Assembly: GCA_900074885.1 (NCBI GenBank)
Contig: FJUW01000081.1
Span: 1 to 64,000, forward strand
Direction: 5' to 3'
DNA from: Rhynchosporium graminicola
Taxonomy: Eukaryota; Ascomycota; Leotiomycetes; Helotiales; Ploettnerulaceae
Length of the DNA stretch: 64,000 nucleotides
Each line of letters begins with the position of its first letter. Position 1 is the first letter of the stretch. Shown here one piece after another: positions 46,862 to 60,600 of the stretch. The notes under the pieces were generated by a model. It saw only the letters and a program-made list of their open reading frames with translations, had not been told where the DNA came from and did not search any database. The position numbers were made by a program, and so were the translations under genes.

Positions 46862-48782
46862 AGAGCAGGAACCACGGACAAAAGGCATTCTATGCTTTCT
46901 CAAAGGCAGAGCTATTAGTAAAGTGACAGTCATCAATTTTTCTCGGTGCAACCTCAAGGTGTCTACAGCATAGTTGATATAGTGAAAAGAACTTTAGGAA
47001 AAAGGATTGGCGGGTATCTTTGAAGCCTGGAAGCTAGATTCTAGACTCAGTTGCGTGGATCAAGACAAATTGATGTTTGATATTACGCAATATCATTGGG
47101 ATATCGAGCGAGCAAGGCTTTGTCCAGTTGTTGTCGTCAGCTTCACGTCCATTAGAAGTGCTGACAAGTCGGGCCAAATGTTAGCTGGAAAAGGGACCAG
47201 CACATGTTATGTAGAGATTTGATATCCAAAATATGTTGCAGATCAAATAGGAAGACTTCTCAAATCCTTCATCGCAAAGCGTACATAATCTACACATATG
47301 GGTTTGTTGACTTGAGGGGGTCCACTTTCCTTCGTAAGCGAGCTTGATAGGGAGTGCGCAGACTCGAGCCACCCATAGTGACCCTCACAATCAAAAAAAA
47401 ACAAGGTCTATTATTCTTTTATCCAACTTGCGAGCGGACTGTAACCGCAGAGAATAATACAAGGCATCGTTGGGTTTCCTAATGGAGGAAGACCTGTACG
47501 AGATCAACCTGCGGTATTACTAGGGGCAAAAATTCAAAACTCGATCCAGCCCGGTGGAAAGGAAGAAGCAGAATTTGAATATGATATATTCTATCGAAAA
47601 TGTTATCTCCCTTAATTGATACAAACACATTCGCGGATCCTCCCACCCAAACATCATCAGCTAGCCATCCGATCCGGATAAACACCTCGGCTTCCCCTAA
47701 AACTTGCGCTTTACTCAGCTAGCACAATATTACCACAGAAACAGCCCCTTCAACGGCAGTCAAACAAACACAACACTTCTAAGACCGAGCAACCACCACC
47801 ACCATATGCACACACTACAGGTACTGTGGCAAAAAGCATTCTCAGCGGTTCCCTTCCGTATGGTTTTTCGTTTATAGTCCGGACGCGCTCCTTACGTGCA
47901 AATCTACGTGTTTCCCTGCAAGCCTACGTTCCTTTTCTTATTTCTTTTTCATGAATGAACAGACCGCATGCTGCAGAGACTAGGCGATGGTCAGCCACAC
48001 GGAACGGCTTGAGGTCCGCGTCAACAAAAGTACTCAACGGCTCGGGATCGGCTCGAGTAGATCCTGATTGAATACGCTCAAGCTGTGCTAGTCTGAGCTT
48101 ACTTCCAATCCGAGAAGTTCGAGCCGAATGGAAAAAAAGTACCGAAACTAGTGTCGAGGTCCGGTACCTTAAGTCGAGCACGAACTTGGAATCAATTTAA
48201 GCGAGCCGATAGTAAAAATTGCTTTTGGTCTGATTTTTTGCGAATATGCGCCAAGAGAACTAACAACACGTGCAGGTTCAAAGTTACAAATCGTTGACTG
48301 TGCAATATGTTCGGAGGAATGCCCTACTTCATTACTGTTTGTACCAATGTTGTGCACTTTCTGGGAGAGCATTGGATTGGATGGATGAATGTGCAGGTAA
48401 GCAGCAGAGTGGGGGATGCAAGTGCTTGTCAACATGGAGTCCTTAATGTGACGATCTTAGATCGCTGGTCTATTTATGAGTATGGTTAGTATGCGCTTAA
48501 TTTTATTACAGGAGTGCGCGGACAGTCGAAAGATATAGTACCGGAGACAGACTGTTGACGTAGGATTGCCGATGTTTGATCAGCCCCAAGGACGGCAGTT
48601 CTATGTCCCAATCGTCGACAACTTTCCAGGTCTGCACTAGTCCACAACAGAGGTCAGATGGCTAGAAGTCTTATTGATCGTAGCGAAGATCATCCATCTT
48701 CCAGCATACTGTTCGGCATCCTAAGATTGTTTACTCCTTGATGGCTAGTATTTACCCTCCATTCCCCCCGCCCCCCCCCCCC
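46862..48782. other. Intergenic, no gene recognised
   Basis: Normal composition after the SUR7-like pseudogene. Open frames are under 90 codons and overlap on both strands. A short A run lies near 47,395. Confidence 0.5.
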
Positions 48783-48905
48783 NNNNNNNNNNNNNNNNNN
48801 NNNNNNNNNNNNNNNNNNNNNNNNNNNNNNNNNNNNNNNNNNNNNNNNNNNNNNNNNNNNNNNNNNNNNNNNNNNNNNNNNNNNNNNNNNNNNNNNNNNN
48901 NNNNN
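48783..48905. other. Assembly gap in a poly-C tract (123 N)
   Basis: The N run is bordered by C runs on both sides, so the assembly broke in a homopolymer. The true length is unknown. Confidence 0.98.
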
Positions 48906-51900
48906 CCCCCCCCCAAAAAGTGGCCAGTTTTGGCGAAGCTGATATTATTTTGGTATATAAACTACGTTATAGTTTCGTGTCTTAGAGTTATTCCTTAAGC
49001 AAGATTCTCGTGGTACCGCTAAACTTATGCGTGATGTTGCTTTAGTGATTTCTCAAAGTTCTGGGGCTGTTTTGTGACTCTGACACCCTCAAATCGAGTG
49101 GTAACCCGATCGGCCAGTTTTTCCAACATTGATAGAATGGATCCTCTTTACTCCCCTGCATTCTATTGATGTAGTAACGCTGGATATGTCGCTCCTTTAC
49201 CTGTGACACAATGTATTATGCTGACCACTGATCTTCGATACAGGTTTCAGATCAAGAAGATATCGTACGAAGGCTATCTCATCAAAAGGGTGTTCCTTCA
49301 CAACTCAGATCTAACAATCGTTGAAACAAACTCAGCAGTATAATTCACCCATGATCGTCCCATGAATGACGGATTTCCGTTCATGCTTATCTCGCTCTTT
49401 CTGTCACACGCGGGTCGCAGACGAGAGGAACGAGACGACAAATCTTCATGCCATGAGAAGGGTTTGCCTGTCAGAACGTCATGACATGTCTCAAACCCAA
49501 GCTTTAGCTTTGAAGCCAAGCGTCGAGTTCAGATCCAGTGTGGACCCCAACTTTCTTTTCGGATCTAGGTCGGAGCTGTCAATCTGTTTCGAGTCTGATT
49601 GAGAATCATGAGCACAGAGTCCCTTCGCTCTGGGCATCGCTTATTTCATGCGTGCGGACTGGCTTGGGAAACGTTGATTGCATGCACATCGACATGCTCG
49701 TTCGGAGAATACCTCTGTCGGGAATAACGTCAAAACAATCAGACGAGACAAGACTACACTGCAGGAAGATGATCTCGGGACTGGACCAGCCCAAGCAAAC
49801 GCTGTATGGCACGGAACACCATATTGTGAAGGTATATACGGGGCATGCGTGCTCTTGGCAAGGACTGGTAATAGGTAAGGCTATTGTTGTTTGGAGATCT
49901 TGCTGATGGGCCGATTAAAGAGAGTACTTGTCGTTTTGACACACGGAGGCGTGTTAGTTTTGGCTAGCCCGCTGCCAAAACCCGGTCGATGGGATGAAAG
50001 GGATGCTAGGAAAGTGGCAAAAACGAAACGAATGAAGCTCGAACGACGCTCGGCCAAATGTCCTCCAGGCCTTTCGTCGAGGAGGTATTGTTGGAAACAA
50101 ATGATAGGTCATGTGACGGCATGTAACCTCGAGCGAACTATGCATGGAAGCAGGGGAGGTCGTTTGCTGATCTCCCCTATTTCGGGGAGGATCTTTACGG
50201 GGGAGGCGGCGATGTTACTCAGAAACCAAAAGAAGAAAGATTGCAGTGTATCCACGTTCGTTCCTTGCTACGGATCCTCCCCAAAACGGGGCTTGTGCCA
50301 TCCTAAATTAATCCCATGCGTGTGCGCGCTCGCTTCCACACTTCGAAGATTTCGGGCAGCCGAGACGATCAAAGATAGAGCCCGAAATGAAGACTTGTCG
50401 CTCTGTCGGAGGAAACATTCAATTCAATTCAACGCTCCCGCTCCCTGAAGGAGGCTTGACACAATTTTCCTTTTGTTCTTCTTGTACAAAGACCACAGCC
50501 GCTGCATGCCCCAGAAAGCCACCAAAAGCTTTGTCCGGACCTTAATCCGTGATGGATGAACGGCGGCCTGTGCTCCCAAGAGATGCGACCCCCCTTAACG
50601 CCATTGATACCCAAGACATTGTTTGGGAGGACAAGACGCGCGGTACTGAAGGCATGAGAAAAAGCTGAGTAGCAGACATGAGTTGCCTTTTTCATGCTAT
50701 CGGTATTCAACCTTGTGTGTTCAGAAATAAAACTTATGAAGTGGTACAGTCTGTTCGAGGGAGACAGCAAACATTTCTCACGGACGAACGATTTATCTCT
50801 TCTACCACACGCAGTTTCATAGTAGACAAATCGCCCAGATGCAGCTCCAGTGGCTGGTTTTGAGTGGTTGCCGGCATCTGGGGATGCTGCAAAATTGGAG
50901 CATGTGCCTGTCAGCAGCCAAAGCAGAACTCACGTAACCTGTGCCTTGAGTGTAGGGTAGGGCAGAATACTTGCGTAAGACTGACGAGCTCCTAGTTCTC
51001 ACAGTCCAGTCAATCTGGTAATGACTGGCCAACTAGTGAGTTGCCTGGCATATGCCGTAAAGAATGACACCCGGTACCCTTGATCCGTGACAAACACAGA
51101 GGCTTGTCTCCGGAATGAAACTTCGGTATGGGGCTTGAAATATTGGACCGCTCATGAGAATAGCTAACAGATGGTGTCTTTCCACACACGGTTTGAGCCG
51201 AAGTTAATACTTCAACTCGAGAAGTCAGAATCTTGAAGCAAGTACGCATTGAAAGACGCTCTGACTTCATGTGACTTCAAGAGACTTCAAGAGACTTTTA
51301 GAAGTAGACATCGTGACCCCACTCCATGAACATTGGATGCGAGATTCCAGGAGAAAGATATTGCCCGCAGGGGAACGCAGGGAAGTTCTCCGGGAATCAT
51401 GATCGACACACCCACTACGGTACAGGAGGTCCAAGTTTCAGGGATTCCTTGACTCGATAATTGAACGATGTTCGACAGGCCCCGATCGCGACGTTGGCTG
51501 TTGGCCCCGATAAATCCTGCCGCAGCACAATCCTCGACCTCCACAATTACGCAGAATTCTCCGGATGGGTTTCGCTCGCCGACACCAGTCCCGATTCGGA
51601 GCTTAGGCCTGCACATTGTGTGATCGCGTTCATCATGGTGGGAGAAAAAACGGCTGCTAAATTTTGGCAGCTCGGCTAGGGCGCAACGTAAGTCATAACG
51701 AAGAGTAACTTTGCCATAGGGCAAAATCGAGGTCCGTAGCTTTGACCAGGAGACCCCTCATTAGCGACAAAAATTACTACGGATTACCCTCCACTTGAAT
51801 ACTTCCAATGTGAGGAATCTGAGGCTGATTCCGTGTTGAGGTATAACCGTTGGAGAGACTGAAAAGCATTTCTCTCACCAAGCATGGGAGGGTTTCTCCT

Positions 51901-54900
51901 TCTGTCTGATCTGTTCAGGGCGTGGCAATGCCTTGTCGATCTCAGGGTTTACAAAAGTCTAAAATGGATCATTACAGTAGAATAGATGGCTACTCTGTAG
52001 ATCGATCTGCTGATGATGATAAGCCACCTAGTTATGCGCAGGGGACAGTTGGCTAACTTTCGCGTGCCTTGGAGAAAGATCCAGCCAGGGCCAGTTTTCT
52101 TTTGGATAACGCGCAGGGCGTGTAAAAACGAACATTCATCAAAGCAGCAGGTTTTGTCGAGAAATCGGCTACCGACAAGGCAAATATCCCGTTTTCTTGA
52201 CTACCTCATAACGTACTTGCCTCTCGTCAGAAGGTCTTCGCGACTCAGGTGTGACCTCCAATTCTACCGGAGGCGTTCGAATTTTGAATCGTAGATGTTC
52301 CCGAAGATCCCTGTATGGAGTAGTCGCAGAGCCATTGCCATTGTCGTGGGCTCTGGCACTGGCAAGCATGCTAGACGATCGCGCAGCAGCGCAGGACCCG
52401 GTCCCCGGTCGTGGGTAGCGTACTGAGCAGAGTTTTGCACCGGTTTGAGGAGCGTTCGTGGTGACTGCCAGACGACTGAACAGAAAACAGAGATGACAGA
52501 ATTCCATAGCATGAACGCTTCTAGCACCAAACTCCCACGTCCTGATACACTGAGGTCGGGGAGGTTGAAAAGCCCCAAAGGGATTTTTAGACAGCTCGTT
52601 TGGCATCCCATGTGCACATCAAACTTCTTCCTTGTTTTCACAGGGGCCGAAGTCATGAAAATCCAGGGTCGTGACTCGTCAGATCTACAATGGTAAGGAT
52701 GTCTTGCCCTAATTTTGACACTGGTAATTAATAGCCTGAAAAATGATGACGATGTTGAAGACACTCGGCGTGGCTTAAACTTCTAAAGCACAGATTTCGA
52801 AATGATTCCCCTATCCTAAGACCCTCAAAAATAGATGACCTTAGAAGGCAGTTTGGCCTGTAGAGTCCTGTGCGTCATTTGTGACTACACAGTGTATTAT
52901 TATCCATGGTTGTCTTTCTTAGTATGTTCTCCAGATAATTTGCATAGCAGAGACGAAATGAAAGGGAGAGGGTAAAAAAGATAAAATTTCATTGATCACC
53001 TCGGGCACTAACTTGCACATCAGTTTCCTTTGTTCATCTCCGAGTACAGCATTTACTTAGTAATAATCACAGCCATCCACTTAAACCTAGACCCCCTCGA
53101 CGGGGCCCCCAAATTCCCTCTGGCAGCCCGTGGCTTGCAAGCATGCTTGCCAACTGCCATGCAAAGCCTGTATGGCGCCCGTGATAAGACCAGTATTCCA
53201 CCTAATAAGGCTGGATGGGTGCAGAGTGGCTTACAGTTGCAGCACTTAGTCGACACTGGATTTATTAGAGCTGAGCGTTGTACGACACCACCTATCCACC
53301 CTCTTCCATGCAGACAGAGCTTTGAGGGCGTACAAGTATGTACAAGTAAGCATGCTGTCGTCGTACTGTCCTGTCCCGTCATGGAAGGCCGAAGCAGGTT
53401 CGTCGGAACAACCTTGTGAGTGATGTGAGGGGAGATGAGATCGCATGGATTGATTTTGACACGTTGGGATGGCATCGGTGGACAGAGGATCCACCTTGTA
53501 GTTCCAACGTGTTTTTTTGAAGCTAAGCCCAAAGAGGTATCGTTTCCCAAATTTAAGCGAAAGTGATTCGTCGGTGAAGTGCATGTATTCGAGGAGAATT
53601 GGTCAGGACGGCAGCATCAGTATCAGCAGCAGTTACTCAACAACAGTAACAATAATCAGCGCCATATTTAATTGCAGGAATGTGTCCCAGACTACTTGAA
53701 AACTCGGATCGACGACCTAGGATTGAGCGCGGCAGGAAGAACGAAGCTCCGACGAGACAGCGAATATGAAAGCAACGCAATCCCATTAATCAAAGGATCC
53801 GTCAATCAATCACAGCATATGTTGCATGACGCCGCCAGCTAGGGAACGCATATGTCAGTATTGTGTCCATGACTCCGAACTTGAAATGGCTGTTGCATTG
53901 CATTGCTTTGGTTTCAATGCAGGCGCCGATGCACAGCAAAAACGATAATCCGGACACTCGTCGAACACATCCATGCAGCCACCCAGCCAGCTGGGGGCCT
54001 ATGTTATGGCAGTGCTAGTAGTGGTGAGCAGGGTATGATATAGCTAGTGAATACCACCTAGAGGTGGCCGTTTCTCAGTTCAACAACTCAGGAGAATGAA
54101 CGAATGAACCAGCCTTATGGTGAGGTCGACAATACACAATTCGCAGGATCTTCGAGCCTATTCAGTCCAGAATCTGAAGAGAAGCACTTCCCGTTGGAGA
54201 TGCTCTTATGTCATGAATTGTCTCTCAATTGTCTCTGCATCGCTTCGGTATAGCCTGACTTCTGAGTGGCTATCAAACTGGATAACGGCAGGGCATATAT
54301 TCTTTCGTACGCACCTCTACAATAGCCGAGGTCATGGATCGGCAGAATGGCGCTTTTAGCTCATCTGCAAATCGTCTCATGGATGGCATGGAACCTCAGC
54401 AGAGGGGTGCAACAGGGTGTCTGATTCGATTCAAGACTAGAGACTACAGTGATGGCCGAGGATGAACCCAGGGATCAATGGAAGCGAGAGACTCGTGTGG
54501 TCTCCACCACACCCGGTGCCCGGACAGCAGCTCTATCTTTGTCCCCAACCGAGGGCAAGGCATGCTTGTCATGGTGATGATGAGGCAGTTTCCCAGTAGT
54601 GCGCAGAGTAAGGTCGCATTCTGCGAAATGGCGCCCCTACTAGCCTACTAGGCTGATGAAATGCTTCAAGTCCGAAAGCGCTGTGCTGGATGTGCCGTTG
54701 TCGAGGGATGTTGTGGTCTAACTTGGGGCGACCAGCTGTAAAAGTGGCACTTATGATCCTGAAGAAGAACCAGCTGTGGGATTCAAACAAACCTCATGGG
54801 GAGCAGATGGGGTTGATCACTGCCTATATGGACAATTCGACGTCTTCCTTCGAGAATCCCCAGCGATCTCAAGGCTGCGAAGTGGCTGATGCTCTCCCGT

Positions 54901-56548
54901 CTGGTAAATTGCCCGCGTCCGTTGACGTGCGGGATCGATAACGGTATCAGAAAAAGCGTGGCTTTCTGCTTCTGCGGCCCGTAGAGCTTGCGTGGTTGAC
55001 AGATGGATATTTCCATCGGCTGCCAGTTCTGGAGTTGCTCTAGCACGTCACTAGCTGGACGTCGCCTACTAGCGGGCGTTCAAAGCGAGTCGTCACCTAT
55101 CACAATCGTCATGTTAGACTCAGGATCTACAACGCTTGATTCTAACTGCGGTTCCTCCTTCCCTCAAAATTGACCCTTAGTATTGCCTATGGCTGGAATG
55201 TATGTTTATGCAGTGGAGTCATGGTGTTCGAAAGGGGAACAAATTATTGCCGTCTTGTGTGCGGCGAGTTATTGAATGAAATTGCTGCATCAGCTCTTTT
55301 CCGATTTCGAGCAACCGCGTGGAAATCATTAAGTCTGACATGACAACACGGTCTTTGCAACACGAACAGAATCCTGCGGCTTCTCCCGGACTCTCACGGG
55401 CCTTTTTGGCCGTGGAAGCGAGCGAATTTACGAAAGGTAATGATACCCTAGGACGTCGATCGCTGGGGAGGCGGCAGGGATTGGAAGGAGAAAGCGGTAT
55501 AGGAAATCATTTGCCCCCTTCCAGAATTTCATCTAATGTACCTTTCCTACTCCAACCAAAAACCATATCGCTCCAAGGCACACTATGGGTAGCACGATTT
55601 GAGGAAGAGGAGGTCTGGCACCCTTCATGATTGTTAGAGCCTGGAGGAATAGAGGTGCAGAAACCCCTTCATTCTTGGGCCAATTTTCATCATATTCAGT
55701 GCCAGGCAGGCAGATCCGCCCGGTGGAATATTCCGTGGCAGCTCGTAGGAAAAGGAGAGAGTTCACAAGCAGATCTCCACTCCACCGTTTGTGCATCACC
55801 CTCGTCTCAAGTGTGCTCAGCTTGTCAAAACCCTGGCCCAAACATTGAGAGTTGACAAGCAGGGAGTCCCTGGAGGTTTATGAAGATGGCTCGACTCAAA
55901 CGGGTTTTGCTCCGAGGCATGCCTGCATCGAACAAGCACTGACCCCAGTCCACCGGTATCTTTACCTTGGGGATTCCCACTGTTACAGGCATCCGGGATC
56001 CTTGGGCACTCCCTGGCACATCCTGGGAAATCATCTTCTGCATGTCCATATCGAGTTTCGGTGCCGGTACAGCGCGGCGTAACATCCAGTTAGTAGTAGC
56101 TGTCGAGCCCACAGCTGCTCCGGAAGATGCCAACCATCGAGGGGTTATATTATTATGCAGGGCTTCAAGGTTTGGGCACCACAAGTCAGTGTCAGGCCCA
56201 CCCCAATTTGTTACAACGTTGTTACTCTGTAGCTTACCAGGATCTCTTGGTGGATCCACTAGATCTCCCAGACACAGTCCTGGGGAGAGATCTCATAAAT
56301 AACATCGATCCCTCACACAGTTCAAGTAGTTAGTATTCGCAGGCGTATCTATCATCACCAGGGTCGCATACTCGTGTCAAAGGAGTCTTGAAGAGTCATA
56401 TAATATTCTAATAAGCTGTACCAACCAACACTAGTCAACACTCCTTCCAGAACATCGCAGACGTTTAAAACCTTCATCAGACACTCTTATCTTCTCTCAT
56501 TCGAGTAAGAAACGTCACGACGCTCTCATCACTTCCTCGATTTGTGTC
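48906..56548. other. 7.6-kb gene-poor region upstream of the FlbC-like gene
   Basis: CA and TG are normal, so it is not a RIP block. The longest frames (plus 49,891-50,448; minus 52,264-52,764; minus 53,053-53,550; minus 55,825-56,259) show no domain, and overlap other frames. The last few hundred bases before 56,549 are pyrimidine- and CA-rich, like a fungal 5' leader. It may hold an extended promoter, long leader or non-coding RNA; nothing specific is proven. Confidence 0.5.
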
Positions 56549-57696
56549 ATGAATCTCTCCAGTCTGGTCCACGCTGGTAGACATCAAGTTGAATCACAAT
56601 TTCAACCATATCCATCTCGTACACACATCATGGCATCTTCGCTGGTAGCAAACCACTACACTGCCCAGCCTCTCAATCAAAATCAGACTTACAGCTATGC
56701 AACCGCACCTCAACCACCGCCATCACCCCCAGTAGACGAAGTCACAAAATGTTCTTTACCATCGATATCAAGCTTATTAGGACTGGCCGACGGATCAAGC
56801 CCACAGGAACAACAATCGCAGCAGCAAATTCAGCCACAAGGTTAGTGACATTGAAGAACTTGCGTCAAAGTGCCAACTAATTCCGCATAGCCCAACAACC
56901 CAAAAGCGAGTATCGAGCCGAGTCTGGACATCAACATTATGGACCATCACCTGTTATGGCATCTCGAGGTGCTCTTCCACCTACTCCACCAATGCATTCG
57001 GATTCTGGGTTCGATGGCAGACAGTCGCCATCGGGTGGCTCGAACTCTGGATACTCAGTGGCATCAGCTCCAGGCTATTATTTTGCACCCCCCTCGGCAT
57101 CAGCAATCACTCATGTCGAGCCTCACGCCCAGCGCCAGCAGATTCCGCAGCCGCAACGTAGGATCTCGATGCCAGCAGCCGTTATGGCATATGCTCAGTC
57201 TCCATACAATAACTCGCAATACAGTGTCTCCCCCCAACAATCAATGAGCTCATATTATACAAGCAACATGCAAGCCACAACCCCTCCTAATGCGCAAGTA
57301 TCGGGTCTCTACTATCAAAGACCTCTTCCTCAGGTGTGTACACTATTTTTACTGTCTTGTCTAATGACTAACTTCGAAAAGCAATTCCCACCATCATTGA
57401 TGCCGGTTTCAGTCACACTTACAACTTCTTCTGGTGCAAACCCATGGCAACATCACCACTATATTTCTCCCTCATCTGCAGCTGCATTCCCCCAGTCGCA
57501 AGATCGTTACATCTGCCAGACATGTAACAAAGCTTTTTCGAGGCCATCCAGCTTACGTATTCACTCTCACTCGCACACAGGAGAGAAGCCATTCAAGTGC
57601 CCACATCAAGGTTGCGGAAAGGCCTTCAGTGTTCGAAGCAACATGAAGAGGCACGAACGAGGGTGCCACAGCTTCGAAGGTGGAGCAATTGTATGA
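56549..57696 (+). CDS. flbC: C2H2 zinc-finger transcription factor, FlbC-like
   Basis: Exons 56,549-56,840, 56,891-57,333 and 57,382-57,696 give 349 residues, close to Aspergillus FlbC. Both introns are short (50 and 48 bp); intron 2 has a clear branch site ATGACTAAC. The N-terminus is Gln/Pro/Ser-rich. Two zinc fingers close the protein: C290/C293/H306/H310 and C318/C323/H336/H341, joined by the linker TGEKPF. The C-terminal pair with QDRYICQTCNKAFSRPSSL and SVRSNMKRHERGCH is what I know from FlbC-type regulators of conidiation in Pezizomycotina. It should be nuclear. A second ATG at 56,630 is an alternative start. The two-finger structure is certain; the exact ortholog is likely but unproven. 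Confidence 0.85.
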
Positions 57697-60600
57697 TCCA
57701 CTTACCAGGGCTGAACACAACACGATTAATAAGCGCAAGTCTCAATGTCCCTAATGTATAAACTACAATGTTTCGTATTTCTATTCGCATCTGTCTTCTT
57801 ATTAGAGTGGCATTGGTCACTGATACCCTTTCGCTGTTTTGTTTTGGATCCTGATGGTAGTCATATCACGGACAGGCGTTGTCGAGTAATATCTGTTGTT
57901 CGCATTTACATTGGAGTTAATGGCTCTTCGTTCTCCAGTAGGCCCGAGAGAACTATTCAAGAAGGGGCGTCTGACAGGGCAAGATATTGGGGGCACAGCA
58001 AAAGGTCGCAAGATCCCGATGTCCAGGGAAAGGAAATAGGATCGGGGTGGGTTGGATTGGATCGAAGGTAGATGCTTGTTGGTTGTCCGTCAAACATCTT
58101 CTGAAAAACACGCCGTGGTCGCGGTCACGAGCAAACGAATTAGATAATTCTCCGGTGATGGGTGGGATTGTAAAGTAATTGCATGTCAAATCGATTGTCT
58201 TACCCAAACTATTTCTTTTGACGCCCACATTCCATTATACATGTGCTGTAAACACCGTCTACGACATTGCCTGATAACTGAGATGTGATGTCTGGTAAAT
58301 CCCACCCCTATTCGCCCTATTCGCCCTATTCGCTTGATAGCCGCAATACTCAGGGATCATACTATCAACCGAGAAATGATTCAATATGGCTTACACTGTG
58401 ATTATCACTCTCACGTGGGGAATTGAGGGAAGAAAAAGATATTCCACCAATATGCTGTAGTTGCTCTTCACTTACACCAGGAAGCTCCCTGCCTGTTTTT
58501 CTGACGTCGAAACCCATCAGACGAGACGACGAAATTGACTCGTCTGAAATTTCCGATCTACGAGGATAGAATTTCGAGAAGGAACATGTTGTTTTTTTCT
58601 AGATTGCTGTCGGAAATTAACGATTGCTCCATCCGTGGCGGATAACATGATAACCTTGTGTATGATTCTCGCGATAGCCAACATGCATTCCCTGGTAGTC
58701 GATTTTCAGGCATACTGCAGCCAGCACTATTCGCAGCGCATCCCAACCTCAAGATTCAATCAGGTATCATTTGCGAGTCTCCACTCCGTCGATTGGAGCG
58801 GGATTCTCACGACACTATATCAACTCACATGCGATTATCTTAAATCTAACATCGACGACTGGGGTATCCTCTGTAGCCTCATATCATTTGTGTGTCAAGC
58901 ACAAATTTTTAGCGTCCAGTATAAACAAGGCACAGAAATCATATATTGGAAATGACTAGGTATTAAGGTTTTCTGGGAAGTTCCATGAACCTTCAGGAAA
59001 TCATCATGGAAGATCTCCTGGTAGGTAAATCAATCTCGTACCGTTAAGCTAGAAGAGCCTTTAAAGTATATACACCGAGTCTACTCGGGACAGTACACGA
59101 GGTGACGTTGGAAAGCGGGGTCAACCCTGTATTGACCGCTCTTGCCTTACTTTGCTTTTCCTGCTTCCTTCCGCGATGAATCTGTACACACCTCGCTTAC
59201 ACACACACGTTCGGGTGTCTTAGACAGAAAACACGCTGCGGCGCCTCGTCTTCGGGTCGTCTGAACAAGTAAAAAATCATCCTTGTGACGGGCAGTCGAG
59301 GCCTTGACCTTGAAGCCTTGAATAGCTTTGCTTTGTTGCAGTTCAAACCTCCGGATGATATACCGACCATAATTCCAACAAGGCGGCTGTTGTTTTGGTT
59401 ACACGGGGAAGAGGGCTGGATGGCGTGATCTCCTGTCGATGCGATGATGCGCCAGGGGCATGTTTTTGGAAGACAACGAAGATGTTCACCGAATGACATC
59501 AGGATTGCATTGCAACGATCTCCAAACAGCGTCATGCTATCTGTCAATATTCATTTGCAAGAACAATGCTATCTGCCGAGTCTATTTTCTTGCCGAAGAT
59601 GGCTGCATGGGCCACAGGGAGCTGGTTATTAAGATCGCCCACGTAAGAAGCATAGTTGATTGAAGGGATATTAAAACGGATAGGCTGGTTCACACCAGTT
59701 TTCCCGTGGCCCGGAAATGAGGTAGAGCCGACTCGTATGAAAGGCTTTTATTATGGGGAGGAGCAGAGCGGGATGGTTCAGATGTGCTGTACGGGTATGC
59801 GCCGAGATGTCCCAAGATGTTCGAAACAATGACAGGTGCATTGTCTTAGCAGAGACTGATATGAGATGATTTCCGAAACACTGACAGATCTTATTGCTGT
59901 GGTGACCAGTGAGACAAGGTCGGGAGAGCCATGCCATATGCTATGGCCATATGCAATGCATGAGCATCTGAGCACCCGCGCTGATGCTGGTGGGAGATCT
60001 ACGGGCGGGCCGCGGAGTGGTGAAACTTGGAAAGTCGGAGAAAGTCCAGGCGCATTAGTCCCTTGTGTTTGAGAACACGTCAACTTAACCGGAGCTTTCG
60101 TCTCCCGCGAGTTGCTTGTTTTGAAATCAAATATGCAGAGCCGCTCCTATGGTAGAATCATCCAATTGATTTGAGATGTTGATATAAACTGTCTGAGTGA
60201 AACTGAGGACGAGAAAGTTGACCGACTGTGTTGTAATGAGAGTAGCGGAATTGCGGGTTCGTCGATCATGACAGTGACCCGTGTAAGCTTCGGATGAAGT
60301 GGAAACGGCGATTGCAGGTCTCTATCAATGCTCCTTGGGGCAATCTGGTGATCTAAGAGAAGAAACTATCCTCTGCAGGGGCGCGGGAGGCCGCGCAATA
60401 TGAACTGAAGCATTCCGTCGAAAATAGGCTGATGACTAGTCCAGCTACTTTCAACACATAACGGAGGGGTGTTGCTCAAAAACTCTTTCTTTGAATTCTG
60501 TGTCGATGTTGTTTTTTCTGAATGAGATCCTTCATGAAATACTGAAGAGATCCAATGGAACTAAAGCAAGTTGTAGTTTGATCTGGCGAATAAACTCGGT

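Noticed and set aside
49891..50448. 185-codon plus-strand open frame
   Set aside because: Begins with TTG, has no domain and irregular composition, and overlaps another long frame on the opposite strand.
52169..52764. Two overlapping minus-strand frames of 145 and 166 codons
   Set aside because: Different frames over the same DNA, no recognisable motif, no splice support.
53053..53584. Minus-strand frames of 165 and 112 codons
   Set aside because: Overlap each other and a plus-strand frame of 129 codons; no conserved pattern seen.
55825..56259. 144-codon minus-strand frame upstream of the FlbC-like gene
   Set aside because: Overlaps several plus-strand frames and shows no domain; looks like chance openness.
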